Source: Planococcus citri (Eukaryota > Arthropoda > Insecta > Hemiptera > Pseudococcidae). Taken from it: DNA of 64,000 nt. A model generated the notes under the pieces. That model was given only the letters and a program-made list of their open reading frames with translations. It was not told where the DNA came from and ran no database searches. Positions 28,601 to 41,400 of the stretch are shown here, one piece after another (the first letter of the stretch is position 1; each line of letters opens with the position of its first letter). The DNA is taken from NCBI RefSeq assembly GCF_950023065.1, contig NC_088677.1, positions 39,634,555 to 39,698,554 on the forward strand, read 5' to 3'. The position numbers and the translations under genes are program-made.

Positions 28601-31600
28601 ATGGAAATCGTTACTTCATTATCAACGAATATAAACGGTGCTAATGGCGGCACGAAAAAACATATCCAAGAATGGTCAAGATTAGATAAGTTGACCGGTA
28701 TGCTGGAACATGCCAGAGTTGAAGCTGATCATTGGGCCTCCAATACATCCAACTCCAGGCATCATTTTGGAAAAGTAATTTGAAATTAGGCCTATGTTTC
28801 TCTTTCATGTTTCAATTTCGATTTTATGTACTTACTCGTTGAATTAAATAAGTAGTAAATAGGCTTTACCAACCTTCTATTATTAATGTTAACACATTTT
28901 CGCTATTTTCTTCAATAGGTTGTTGATAGCAGAGCTAGAAACCTTGCTGATGGTAGTGTACAACAGAAACAACAAACTAAACAGTTAGAAGTCTTTCAAG
29001 CTCATATTCCAGGAGGTTCAGTTCAAGTGATTAGATCTCATACAAGCACAACCAGTTCTTGGCATAACTCGAAGGTAAATAGAACCTCTTGCTGAAACAT
29101 TTATTGCTCTATAATTCTCACAATCAGTTGTCCAGCTCAACATTCGAGTTGGCTATTTGAAAAATGTTAAATTTTTGGCGAGTAAAAAAGCAACCATGCA
29201 CAAAATACGTACCTATGCTTCGAATGAAAAAAAAAATCGCAGAATCAAGTTCTTATTCAAAACGAAAAGTACATTACCTACATAGTACATATGTACATGC
29301 GGTTAGCTGACAGTTATCTAAATGAACCAATTTTTTCATGTTTGTTGATATGTACTGTCTTTCTCATAAAAAATGGAGTATAGGTATCAACTAAAAATTT
29401 ATAATTTTTATTCTAATTAAAATTATGATTTGTCAGATTAGAAGAACCTCAAGAGGAAAATTTCAAAATTAATGAGCTCGTTTTTTTTTTTATCAACAGG
29501 TTTCATTATAATTTAATTACTTATTTCATTTTAGTTAAATATTTATAGGTAACATGGTATAGGTAACTGGTAAGGTACTAGGTACCTATGTGATAATGTA
29601 ACCTTAGTTATCAAATTTTCGAATCAATGGTAGAAATGTTTCAATTTTGAACACGATGAACCATTGTGGTTTTAAAATGATAAATAGGTAGTTATTCTTT
29701 TTGAATCAAACGAGTCAAATACCTACCCTAATGATTCAGATATTTTTATGGATAGAAAGCTGAAACTACAATACCTATTCAAAAGCCTTGAGAATTGCTT
29801 CTATTTTACAATGCATTTACAATAATCTGCATTATTTTGAATTTTTAATGCTACCTATTTCGAATTCTCAAAACAGGTTTTGCAATCCCAGACCTCTAGT
29901 TGGTCATCAAGCCCTGCTGATAATTTATTAAATCGACGCATTGGTGATATGGAGATTGAAATTGATAATTTAAAGGTACTCATTAAATTTCACGTTTCTG
30001 AAACAATATCAGTGTTGAATGATTTATTTCAGCTAGTTCTAACCAAAGATGTTTATTTTTCAGTTCGATCACAATCCAGTAAATTTGGATTCACAAAAAT
30101 CCAAAGCAAATATCGCTCGTCATTTAGGAAACAGAAGACCTCCGACTAGAAGTAAAATGTCAAGAATAAACCACGAAGACACTGTTTTTACGCATTTGCC
30201 TATTACTTACGACTTTCATGAAGTCAAGGAAGAAAATAAAGACAAAATGAACAACGATATCAGTAAAAGTACAGATAGTATGAAGATTTCGTCATTTAAT
30301 TTGTCAGTAAACACATCGACTACGGAATCTAATCGTGAAAAATTAGATAAAAAGAAAAGCATATCAAATGAAAATCTTTCATTTACCTCCCACCTGGATA
30401 GTGAAACAGCTGATGAAAAAGAAAGTTCTTATCCTTGGATACGTTCAAGTCTAGCTCGACGGTCTTACCAACATCCGCCTACTAGCAGATATAAAACAAA
30501 TATGGAAAAATCTGCTGAACATGTTCCAGGAAATAAAAGCGAGTTGGAGAATGTTTTAGGAAAAGTTCTTCGCCGTAGAGCAGATTTTGAATCATGGTCA
30601 AAGACACCTTCATCTGCTGAACTTCAAAAACCAACTCCCTTATTATGTAAAAAATCATTTGTTACAGAAGCGACACTTCAAGAAACAAAACGAAAATTGA
30701 GACATTTATCTAGCGATAGAACTCCTATTTTGAGAAATAGTCTTGAAGAAATTGACGATGGTGTTTTTATAGAGAGTAAATCTAATTTGGGTAAAGAAAA
30801 TGGAAGGACTATCAGCAAAGATCTAGACAATATGGTTATTGAAAGTACATCACCTACATGTTTAGATTTTCGACTTATAAATAAATCAGATGATTGGTTT
30901 GATCGAAGAAAATCATATGGATTTGAGCCTGTTAGCCAACCTAACACCACTTCATCTCTGAACAGCACCCCTAAAACCAATTCATCAACAGATAGTGGTA
31001 TCTGTAGATCTTCTGAGCTGGAATTAGCGTCAACATCAATGATTAAAAAAGTAACAGAAGCAAAAGACGATTGTGCTATCCATTCATCCAATGATGAAGA
31101 AATTAAACCTCGCAGTGAATTCACCATTAAGAATGAAGTTCCCAAATTATTGAAACAGCTTGAAAAATTTGATAAACCAAAAACCAGCAGTGGTGCTACA
31201 ATTGTTAAGTTTACAGAATCACAAGATGTGATCAAAAAAGGAAAAGTATTAGAAGCAATAAAAAATTTTGAGAAGAATGGCATCAGTCGCAAAATACCAG
31301 AATTAACTTCATTGACAAAATCAGGTTCGTACTTCTTAGAAGATTTAAATGAAAAACCAAGTCAACATGTGATTGAGCCAGATATCTTAGGAAAACGTCA
31401 TTCAATAGCCTGCGATGATACAAAATACATGGCTTCAATGCTTACAATTCCAGAACCATTGAGTCCTGAAAAAGCTCCATCACCTGGAAAAAGTACTGTT
31501 GTTAATGTGAACAATTTTGAATCAAGCAACACATCTTCACCTATTACTGATACAGATGCTAAAAAACCAAAAAAAGTTGAATTTAGTAGAACAGAAGTTC

Positions 31601-34600
31601 ACTTTGCAGCTACTGAACCTGGTAAAATAAGAATAGTTGAAACCAATGAGAAACCTCCATCAACCAATCTATATCGTAGAAAAAAACGCAGTGTTAGTGT
31701 TTCTCCTAAAAGTGATTTACCACAGACTACGTTTGGTGGCTTTGAAAAATTAACTAATCCTGAAAATCCACCCGATAACAAATTAAATGAAGATTCAACA
31801 GGCTTCCGTTCGCATTTCACATCCACTGTTTCAGACAATGGGTTGGCTGTGACAATAACTTCCACAAAACCAACTGATTATAGGAGAGCATCCTGGTCCC
31901 TGATTGAAAACTCAAATTCATCCCCTGTGCAGTTGGAAAATAAAATGGGCTATTCAACAAAGATCAATTTTGGTGGAGAAGGTGTTATTGTGGTAGCGGA
32001 TGCAAAATCTCCTCTACATGAAAAAACTGCTCGCAAATCTCATATCAGTGCAACAAAAGCAACCAACAAAACCAAAATTCCAGGTTAGTAGAATTGTGCT
32101 TTTAAATTTCACTGATTTATTGTTCTTAATGTTTACCTATACATATCTTCGCTGAAGAATGCACCAAGTTATTATGCGCTTGTTACATTACTTTTCTGGT
32201 TCACAATTTTATTTATGGACATGGTCTCTCAACTTATCATCAAAATGATTCATAAACTGTATAATCAAACAAAATTGAACTAGATATCATATGAAATTCC
32301 TTGTTATTCATTCTTTCTCATTAGTCTCCAAGTAGTGGAAAAAATATGTGTGATGAGTCAAAAAAATTTTGAACATATCAGTCAACACAAAGAATAGCTT
32401 CAAAAATTACACTGAAAAGATTTCTATTGGAGACAAAATAGATTATCATTTATCATACTGTCTTCACAATGTTTTTTTCACTCATCCTTATAATTAGTTG
32501 TCTGTCGCAAAGCTGTTGAGCTGGATGGTATCTGTAATTGCCCTTCAATGAATAATGTTTGATCTTTTTTTGAACGTATACATGGGTACACAAATAGAGG
32601 TCTGCACCTACAGAAAAACAGCAGCGGTGGCAGCTGCTTGAATTGACGTATTAGGGGTGTCACATAATTTCTAATTTGGCAGCAGGGAGGTAGCATTGCT
32701 GCAAAAATGAAAAAAAGTTGACAAGATTTTATAAATTTTTGAGCTGGCAGGCGGCACACCATCATAAATTTTATTTAGTAGAGGCGAGACAGCACCTTGG
32801 AAATTCATCACCCAGGGTGGAAGCATGGGTTGGTGGTGCAGACCTCTAGGTACACCATACAATCCAATTCATTTCAACAGAAAAAAATCAGTGGAGAATG
32901 CACTGAGACCTAATTCAAGTCAGAATATTTCAGCTAATTTGAATTCATTGTGGAGATCCGGGCTAGGGGGAAAACACGGAGTTATTCATGTCCACACTCC
33001 TGACTCCACACACAATTTTGAAAAAGTTAGCTTTAATAAATGAACTAAAATTAAGGTTTCAGCTCTTCTCTTTCCACAAACCTCAAAAAAAGTTTTCTAT
33101 GCAATTGATGGAATTTAAATACATATGATAGGGAGTAGTGTAATTTGCATTCAAAAATGAGTTTTGCACACTAGGAAAAAAGTTAATTTACATTACCTAT
33201 TGAGACTAATTGGTATGTCTTACTTATATGGCTGTAAATTATATTGTACTGTCTAAGTTCATGTTGTCGATGTAAATATTCGTAAATTAATTTGTGTAAG
33301 CGCTTTATGAAAATTTTCAAATTTCATAAGTATGTAATTGTTAGTTTTTTGTGTCTAATCGTCAATCATTCTTACTTCTTATCTATCTATATACTACACA
33401 TTTCATACTTCTTTTTGCTTTGGTGTAAACTGTATACCTTTGTCTACTGATTGTACCTGTGGCTTTCTTGCTTCTATTTTCTGTCAATGTATTGTACGCT
33501 ATAGTAAGTACACAAGTGCATGAGAAAGTATTTTTTGAAATGACTGCAACCAAAAAATAAAATTCCATCACACAGTGAAAACATTTAAAGAGTGAAAATT
33601 TGATTGAATTTTAAAACATATGTAGAGGTACAGAAAATTTAGATGTCAGGCTACCAGTTGTTTTTCAAAATCCTTCACAAGTAATATTTGCATGTTTTTT
33701 TATTCTCCATCTCCATTTCCTGTATTTTTTCAGACAAAACATTTTTTGTTGTGGAATTTTTCAGTTGTATACTTTACATGTAGGTAGGTACACAGTGAAG
33801 TGTTTTTCAGCCTCTTTGTGTAGGGATACATACCTAATTAACTTCCAGAATTTTAGATCTAAAATCTAAATGACCCATTTCCTACTTTAATATTATTTTA
33901 AAAACTTCTCCACAATATTTTCCCCATATACTTAATGGAATTCATGATAAAATCATTCTTTAAAAAGTAAAAAATAAAATGTTCAAAGTTAACTACATAT
34001 ACTCGACAATACATACCCACTTCGTTAGTGGTATTCATTTTGTTGGTTAATTTCTTTTCTTCAGAATATTTTATTTCTTTCTTGCATGAGAATAAATAAA
34101 CATACACAGTACAACACACAAACACACCATTTAGAAGCATGCAATGCTTGGGAATGGAAATTTTGGAAAATTGGAAGTGCTTTCATTATGCATGTACACG
34201 CTTTCGTGCACTGTAAGCGTTATCAATACTTTGTCAAATTATGGATGACATTTTACCTAACTGTATGTACTTCCAGATACCAGCCAAAACAGTGAAAATA
34301 TTCATGAAAGACTGATTGTAAGTATCGGTGGTTCTTCTAATGGAAATCACACCACTGGAAAATACATACAAAAGCCTACGTTCACCAACAGTTTCCGAAA
34401 TTCTATAAAGAGCTCTAAGGCTGCAGTAGGTTTGGAAAAATTAGCATCCAAGAAGAATGATGGTTTGAAATCAACTTCGTTAATCATCAGTACAATTAAA
34501 CAATCTGTAAATAAAAAACCTCTTGAGAAATCCAATAATGAAATAATGGAGAAAAAAACCAAAATAACCAATGTGAAAACTGAAAGGTCTAAACCTACAG

Positions 34601-37465
34601 CAGAACAACCCAGCACATATATCACAGAGATGAACAAATTACAACAAAAGTACAGAGTCAAAGAAAACCAGATGACAATTAACAGGGTTATTAAGAAAGA
34701 CGCAACTAAAAACCATTTCTACAACACAATTCCAGCGCCAAAAAACGGACACGTGAGAACCAAACTACTAACTAATGATTTACCTGCTGTGCTGAGTGCT
34801 TTTGATAATTTGTGCCGAACCATTGATGAAGTTATGGAGAAGAAAACAACCATAAAGCATCAGAATAAGCAGGATCATTTGAAAATTGTAGAAAATCTTT
34901 CAATTCCTACAGAATCTTTCCACAAGAAACCTTCTAGTCAGTCAAGGCTCCATGATAATTCAAATTCTATTAGTCAGGATGATGGTAACATTAGTGATGA
35001 CAGTTTAAAAGCAGACAAGGAGGTTCAGTCTTACATGAGTACTGCGATTATGGAAGAATATGAAAATGAATTGTGTGGTAGCTGGAGCCGAAAAAGATAT
35101 TTTAAACATATTAAACCAATAAAAATAGTTCAACAAGGTACCTATATACTTAGTTTATAAAATAGATTACGTTACTTGAATGTATTTGTACCATTATATA
35201 ATTGTTCTTCTAGACACCTATTACGTATCTAGGTTCACACAATCAGAAAGTCAATAGGGGGTTCAATTTTCTCTGTATGATTAAGCACTTTTCATCAAGA
35301 ACATTAGTACTTCTTTTTCAACAATTCATATCTTTTTGAAATTTCCAACTGTTAATTTAGTATCAGTGAATCAAAAATATTACATGATCTAGGTACCTAA
35401 TTCAAAAATTACAGTAAAAAAATGTAGATCCACGAGACTGCGTAGATTATGTAGGCGACCTATTAGGTATTTAGAATTAAAAAATGTATTTTGCACCATA
35501 CTACAAATATGAAATAAAACATACAGGGTGTGCAAAAATATTGAGTACCTACCCTAATGTGAGTTTATTCATTTAAAATATAGGTTGTCAATGTGAAATA
35601 GATGCATATGATTTGTGGAATGTTATCAATCATGTGCTATCATAATTATCAGTCACTGTGACCAGTTGAAACATTTAGGAACATTTTTTTTTGGGGGGTA
35701 CTCGATATTTCTGCGCATCTTGAAGTAGGTACCTATTGTAAACCATTACTAATGCTGATGTTTTAATTTGTTTTCATACAGATGAAATTTCAGAAGAATG
35801 TCACTTTAAACCATTGAAAAATGATGAAGATGAAATCAGAATTATTGCTAACATGACTGACATCAAAAAACCAAAAATTGCGCCGATGGCAACGATAAAG
35901 TTAAAAGACAATATGCTGGAAACCAAAAATTCCTTCACCAACTCAAAAAAATCAACTATCTTGTTGAATAAATCTCCTAGAATTGAAGCAGTATTTAATG
36001 ATGGTTCTGCTAAAGATAAGGAAGATGACAAAAAAAAACCATGTACTCCACTTCGCATTACTAATCCAAATTCTTCAAAAATGAATGATTACGTTAATGT
36101 GACTGATTACAGAGAACCCAAGCAGGGAAATCATTTGACTAAAGCTAGCGCTGAAGAAATTTCCAAAAGTGATAGCGATCCTGTTAAAGTAATGTACCAT
36201 GATATCGAATTAGCTGGAAAAGTGCCTCAAAATGAAAAAGAAAAGAAACCTTATCTAGTGCGGAAAGATAGTGACAGAGAGAGTTTGAAATATAGGAGAA
36301 AAATTAGTTCTAAAGACTCGAGTGTTCACAATGACAATATCAGAAGATCAATGAAATCCTTGAATATTAAAGAGAAACTCCCAGATAGCGGTCGTGATAG
36401 TTGGTTGAATTTGCCAAAAGACTGTAAAGTATTATCTGAAAAAAGGCCTATTGAAAATGGGAAGCACAAGATCTATGGAAAACCTCACATCGACCATGTG
36501 AAAAAAGATAGACAAACTAGATCAGGTATCAACGGTTGTGGTGATATCAGTAGTGAGGAAGATTTAACAAAAAAAAGCAGCAAGGTGTACATTCCATTGA
36601 ATACTATTCATGAAAAATCCAGAATTGCTAAAACACCTAAATTTCCTGTAACGAAAATGGCGTCTAATTCTTCTACTGAAAACCAATCTAGTTCGTTCAA
36701 ATTTAAAAATCCAATATTGAAAACTGAAGAGAGAAGTCAAAGAAGGGCAGCTAGAATATTACAACAAACGTCCAGTAGGGAAATGCTGATGAGCAGTAAC
36801 ATTGCCAGTTCATCTGACGACATAACTTCTGAGAATGAACGACATCATTTGAGGACCAGTAAACCTCGAAGTATTCGTAAATCCAAGTCTACTCCTAAAA
36901 CTACGAAATCAGTTTCCACAACTTCGAATTTACCACCCAAAAAGTAACTCCCATTCCAAACTTTTTTTTTGAGATTCAAGTAGCTAGTATTTTATTACTT
37001 GTTGTTTGTTGTGATAATTTCAGAACTGTAACTAGTAGCGCTAAAATGCAAATCAATATTTTCAACATAAAAGATAGAATGAATCATGAGACAAGAAGCA
37101 CTCGGGCTCATAACACGAGTTCAAAATCATCAAACTGTATCGATAACGTCAAATCATCAAGATGTAGGCCTCAAACAAGTATGAATATTGAATATTTTTG
37201 TCAATCGTGAGTCAAGTGATTTTTAAAAAATCTAATGACACTCATTTTTGTTTTCAAAGGCCAGCAGAAAACCTACGCAAATGTACCCGAAAAAAGTAGA
37301 ACGAAACCGGTTTCATGTAGCAACAGGTAACAATTTTTAAAAAATTGCTCTCTTTAATCTGTCATTTGAACATACTTCATTTCATATTTCATGAGCAAAT
37401 TTTGTTCCAGAGATACCAAAAATCTGTCAACTTTGGCAGTGAAATCAACTCGACCAATTCACTAA
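28601..37465 (+). CDS. Unrecognised 1,582-residue Ser/Lys-rich protein, nine coding exons
   Basis: Exons: 28601-28774, 28919-29074, 29877-29975, 30064-32083, 34277-35137, 35782-36943, 37024-37178, 37260-37326, 37411-37465 (stop 37463-37465). Every junction is GT-AG, every phase matches and the total is 4,749 bases. The start is the ATG at 28601 (MEIVTSLSTN), 26 bases into its exon; no in-frame stop separates it from the acceptor. The N-terminus (1-143) is modestly structured, with LDKLTGMLEHARVEADHW and a short heptad-like piece (RIGDMEIEIDNLK). The rest is rich in Ser, Thr, Lys, Asn and Glu without globular or membrane segments, typical of a disordered scaffold or cytoskeleton-linked protein. 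A denser block near residues 646-690 (KKVEFSRTEVHFAATEPGKI, then IVETNEKPPSTN and RRKKRS) looks like a conserved linear motif. I do not recognise the family and assign no function. It converges on NIF3L1. Confidence 0.85.
32595..32848. mobile_element. Small inverted-repeat element in the fourth intron (254 bp)
   Basis: The ends TAGAGGTCTGCACC (32595) and GGTGCAGACCTCTA (32848) are exact inverted repeats of 14 bases, hAT-like in form. A clean 8-base duplication is not seen; GTACAC occurs near both sides, shifted by two bases. It sits in the 32084-34276 intron and carries no gene. Confidence 0.55.
35525..35725. mobile_element. Degenerate inverted-repeat element in the fifth intron
   Basis: GTGTGCAAAAATATTGAGTA near 35528 is mirrored by TACTCGATATTTCTGCGCAT near 35700. 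The ends resemble mariner-type MITEs. Divergence is high and the borders are approximate. Confidence 0.35.
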
Positions 37466-37771
37466 GGATATGCTATGTTTCTACCCAAAGTTCCTAAGGC
37501 AAAATTTTCAGTACTTATCTTTTTGGATATTTACGTAAAGAGTTATAAAATGGATTTTATTATTTTGAAATTATGAGTGTATGTTTAGTTTACATAATAA
37601 CATTAAATTTCAGTTTCTGTAAATCATTTTATAAAATTAATTTAAAGCCATGAAAATAACGATCAAAAATAATTTCTTGAAATATTGCTCGTCTGTATGA
37701 TTTATTTAAGACATTGTATCCCGGAATGATTGAAAATATAAAATTATAAATTATTATTAATGTGATAAATC

Positions 37772-37777
37772 TTTATT
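37772..37777 (-). terminator. Polyadenylation signal AATAAA of the NIF3L1 locus
   Basis: AATAAA on the minus strand about 80 bases past the NIF3L1 stop, the usual distance. It has survived although the reading frame is broken. Confidence 0.5.
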
Positions 37778-37855
37778 TCAAAGTTACCTGCATAGCTTTC
37801 AAAAAAGGAAAATACTCAACAATCCGCATACCTATCTGCGTTGGTGAATGAATAA

Positions 37856-39390
37856 TCAAAATACTTTCAAAGGATCCGAATCTGTTTTCGAAACAACAAT
37901 TGAAACGCAGGAATTATTCAGCAGGGAACCTAAAATTTCCTTGAACTTGGCAAGAAAGCCTCTCTCTGAATTACTGTGATTGGTTAGTATCACAGACGCT
38001 CCATTGTGAATAGAATCCAAGACTTCATGATGAGACGCTTCTCCGGTAATTTTCAAATCACAGTGAATATTTTTCATCACAGAACCACCAGACCCGGCAA
38101 CGAATGCTATTGTCTTTATTTTGTGTTCTGTAATAATAAAAATTAAAGTCGAATTGTAATTATAAAGGTAGCAGTGAGCCAGCAAGAAGTCATTCTGAGA
38201 AAGAAACAAACCGAGAGTGGCTTTCCTGGCTAAAGCAAGTTGGACGTGAGGCACATCAATGTGACGTTTCAATTTTTTGACAGCTTCTTGGATTGTAATT
38301 TCATTTTTCAACGTACACATATGACCAAGCCCTCTTTCAGTTTCTTCCGCCTTAAACATAAATAATTACATACACTGAAAATGCTTGGTTTCTTTTTGTT
38401 TTTGGTGAATACTTAGTTACTAGTAATCATTAAAAACTCATTTATGAGAATCTCAGACATGCATTCAGAAAGAAATTGGTACGATTTCTTAAAATTACCA
38501 TATGATGAGGATTGACATAGAAGTACAATACATCGTCGGTTTGATTTAAAATTGGCAAAACTGTCTATAACGTATCATTCGAACATTGCGCCATAAATTT
38601 GATATTGAAAAAATCAGATTTATTGACTTTTTCTGTCGATAAAATTCTAGACATAAAACGCATAAAATAGATTTAGGTACTACTAACACCCATTTCGATT
38701 TGAATTACAATAATGAATACATACTTGAAATCGACATTTGAGCATAGTTTAGCGTTCAAAGTGTTCACTAACTGATCATTCGATGACTCAACAGTTACAA
38801 TATATTCCGATTTAGAAAATTATCACACTTCTGCACAATTAGCGGTTTTTTTATTTCAAAATCTAAAAAATGATAACAGAATCATCGCTTATTAGGACTG
38901 AATTTTAAAAATTGTAAGACTGAATTAATGTATTCTCACCATAGGCACTTGCTAACCAGTCATTCACTCCTCCTTCAATCACATCCCACGTCGTATGAGG
39001 AGAATAAATGGCGATATTATTAGCTAAACATTTCGATACAATTCTTTCCTAGAGAAAATGTTAGAAAGAAAAACTTTTGTGAATGTTGAAAATAGAAACA
39101 GTGATTCAAGTTACCTTCCAAGTGTTTTGAGTGATTTTTTTAATTGGTACGAATAGCGGCGGATGGTACGATATAATTAAATTGGCGGAGATAGATAGAG
39201 CTTCTTCCAGCACATCTTCTGTTAGATCGTTTGTAAGTAAAATTCAATTGATGGGATAGTCGCGAGTTGGTTCGAGAAGTAAACCGACATTATCCCAAGA
39301 TTCTGCCAATGATGCAGGAGCAAATTCCAACAATTTCTGAGTAATTGTTTTAAGCGAAATACCGGTACAGTTTTCACCACTCGTACTCAT
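37856..39390 (-). pseudogene. NIF3L1: NIF3L1 (NIF3/DUF34 family), broken by two stops and a frameshift
   Basis: NIF3-like proteins are conserved metal-binding proteins of unsettled function. Exons read on the minus strand: 39390-39115, 39048-38940, 38862-38725, 38646-38499, 38350-38212, 38127-37856, all with GT-AG introns. Family motifs occur in order: SWDNVGLLLEP, LLTNDLTEDVLEE, ISYHPPLF, TWKERIV, IYSPHTTWD, GVNDWLA, FVAGSGGS, TGEASHHEVLD, NHSNSERGFL, and the natural end TDSDPLKVF. The His/Glu metal-ligand motifs (YHPP, SPHT, HSNSERG) remain. Damage: TGA at codon 49 (39246-39244), between DYPIN and ILLTND where the human protein aligns without a gap; a one-base loss in the third exon near 38820 (the two halves lie in different frames); TAG in the fourth exon (38567-38565). 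Splice sites look intact, so this is not a retrocopy. The start at 39390 (MSTSGENC) is preceded by a possible acceptor at 39432, so a further 5' exon may exist. Sequencing error is the main alternative. Confidence 0.88.
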
Positions 39391-39440
39391 GATGCACCGT
39401 CGGAGTGTTTCAATTTGTAAACGGTTTGCCCTGCACAATC

Positions 39441-39835
39441 AACACAAAGACCGTTTTAAAACACAGGTTCATAATTCTATTAAGTATATATGTATATTAA
39501 TTATTAATCGAAGCTATGTATTATGTAACTAGGATATAAATTAAACTGAAACACTAACGTTCGAAGTAAGTTCGAAGAAAGTTCATATGAAACAGTCGCT
39601 TGGATTTGATAATTAATGTAGTGTCAAAACGCACGACTTGAAGGTGTGCATAGATTATTTTTGAGCAAAATAACAAATAAATAAAATTCAAAAATCAACA
39701 ATCATCTCATGGAATTCATAATTCATCGCCGGATTGAACTCGGTCTCGAAATCGCAAGCCGCATTTTTTACTGACTTCACTTCTTATCAACATCAATTAA
39801 AACAGGAGGGGAGGAGGAAATTGTTTTGTTTATGC
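39441..39835. other. Sequence between NIF3L1 and the large transposon
   Basis: Presumably holds the NIF3L1 promoter. No defined element or gene is seen. Confidence 0.5.
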
Positions 39836-39891
39836 TTAAGAGGGTGCTCTACCTTTTGTTTGTTTACTTTTAAGCATACCCGCGGGCAGAG

Positions 39892-40737
39892 CAACACCTC
39901 CTATACAAGAAGGCCAGAGCACTGGTTTTCTGACGTCACAGCTGGGGGCGATTGCGGCTTCATTGTCTTATAGGAGATTGCCCGATTTCTGAGTTTTTCT
40001 TGAATAATTTTTGAATGGTTAATGCTACAGATTTGAATTAAAAACCAGCTTGTAGAGGAGAAAGAGTAGATCATTTTTCATGTTTCAAACACCTATGTGC
40101 TCGATCAAATTTTCGATTTATTTCAATTTAAATGTAAAAAAATTGCAACCTCGAAACTTTGAACTTTGATAAATCGAAAATTTGATCGAGCACATAGGTG
40201 TTTGAAACATGAAAAATGATCTACTCTTTCTCCTCTACAAGATGGTTTTTAATTCAAATCTGTAGCATTAACCGTTCAAAAATTATTCAAGAAAAACTAA
40301 GGAATTGGGCAATATCCCATAAGACAATGCAGCCGTAATCATCGACCTTTTAGTTAACCTAGACGGCTACTCATATGCAAAATTATCCCACTGGTTATGT
40401 CGCCAACTCTGTGGATTTCAAATTAGAAACAAACGCATCTGCGCATGTCTCAGGAAAATAGTGTGTGTATTTTGTTGTCAGTGGATTAATGGTGGAAGTG
40501 GGGGTGCTGGTGGTGTTTCCGTTTACTGTTCACAAGCATCAATTCCTGAGACATGCGCAGATGCGTTTGTTTCTAATTTGAAATCCACAGAGTTGGCGAC
40601 ATAACCAGTGGCCTTAGTTTGCATTGGAGTAGTCGTCTAGGTTAACTAAAAGGTCGATGGCCGTAATCGCCTCCAATGGCTACGTCACGTAGACTTTTTG
40701 GAGGTAGTGCTCAGGCCTTCTTGTATAGGAGGTATTG
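39892..40737. mobile_element. Foldback element A with perfect 8-base target duplication
   Basis: Flanked by GGGCAGAG at 39884-39891 and 40738-40745. The terminal repeats are 31 bases with two mismatches (CAACACCTCCTATACAAGAA / CAATACCTCCTATACAAGAA). Without the insert B, the whole element folds into one hairpin: left arm 39892-40120, right arm 40170-40339 plus 40660-40737, loop about 50 bases. The CA start, 31-base ends and GC-rich 8-base duplication resemble P elements; hAT is the alternative. No coding capacity. Confidence 0.8.
40340..40659. mobile_element. Foldback element B (320 bp) inside A
   Basis: Flanked by GCCGTAAT at 40332-40339 and 40660-40667, a perfect 8-base duplication. The arms of about 115 bases begin CATCGACCTTTTAGTTAACC on both strands; the loop is about 40457-40542. 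It interrupts the right arm of element A, so it is the younger of the two. No coding capacity. Confidence 0.82.
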
Positions 40738-40740
40738 GGG

Positions 40741-41400
40741 CAGAGATTAGACATTTTTCAAACGCATTTTTTTATTAGTTGGAGAGAATGAAAGTGAATA
40801 ATTATGAGTGAAAACGTTATTACTGTATTGAAACGATATAATAAAACTTTGAAACAAGCTAAACGATTAAAATATAATGAATTCAGACGATTCTCTATAA
40901 TATATTCGAGCATTCATTGTCAGTCATCAGACACTTGACACATGATTATTCTGAAACTACTGAAGAGAATTTGATGAAATTTGGATATATAGTGCATAAA
41001 AATGGTCCAGAGAGGTTGACGTTGCCCTTTTTTCAAATTTCTTTGTATTTTTGGAGATATTGCCATTTGAAAATTTCAAATGGCTATAACTTTCATTTAA
41101 CAAAATTAATCAAAAAAAGGGCAACGTCAAGTTGTCGGGAATTCGTTTCTGCACAACATATTCAAATTTCATCAAATTCTGTTCAGTAGTTTCAGAATAA
41201 TCATGTGTCAAGTGTCTGATGACTGACAATGAATGCTCGAATATAGAGAATCGTCTGAATTCATTATATTTTAATCGTTTAGCTTGTTTCAAAGTTTTAT
41301 TATATCGTTTCAATACAGTAATAACGTTTTCACTCATAATTATTCACTTTCATTCTCTCCAACTAATAAAAAAATGCGTTTGAAAAATATCTAATCTCTG
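40741..41400. mobile_element. Foldback element C (660 bp), host of element A
   Basis: A near-perfect hairpin: arms 40741-41033 and 41112-41400, loop about 78 bases that itself contains a small palindrome (41064-41084). The ends begin CAGAGATTAGA. Its left tip is interrupted by A, whose duplication GGGCAGAG spans the C boundary. The C target duplication is CCCGCGGG / CCTGCGGG (7 of 8). The minus strand of the right arm keeps an ATG-led 75-codon ORF (41337-41110, MSENVITVLKRYNKTLKQAK...); the left-arm copy is broken by a 5-base difference near 40900. Confidence 0.8.

Noticed and set aside
30678..31292. 204-codon ORF on the minus strand
   Set aside because: Antisense shadow of the fourth coding exon of the 28.6-37.5 kb gene; splice phases and composition support the plus strand.
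37856..39390. Processed retrocopy of NIF3L1
   Set aside because: Introns with GT-AG borders are still present at five positions, so the locus is a decayed original-type gene.
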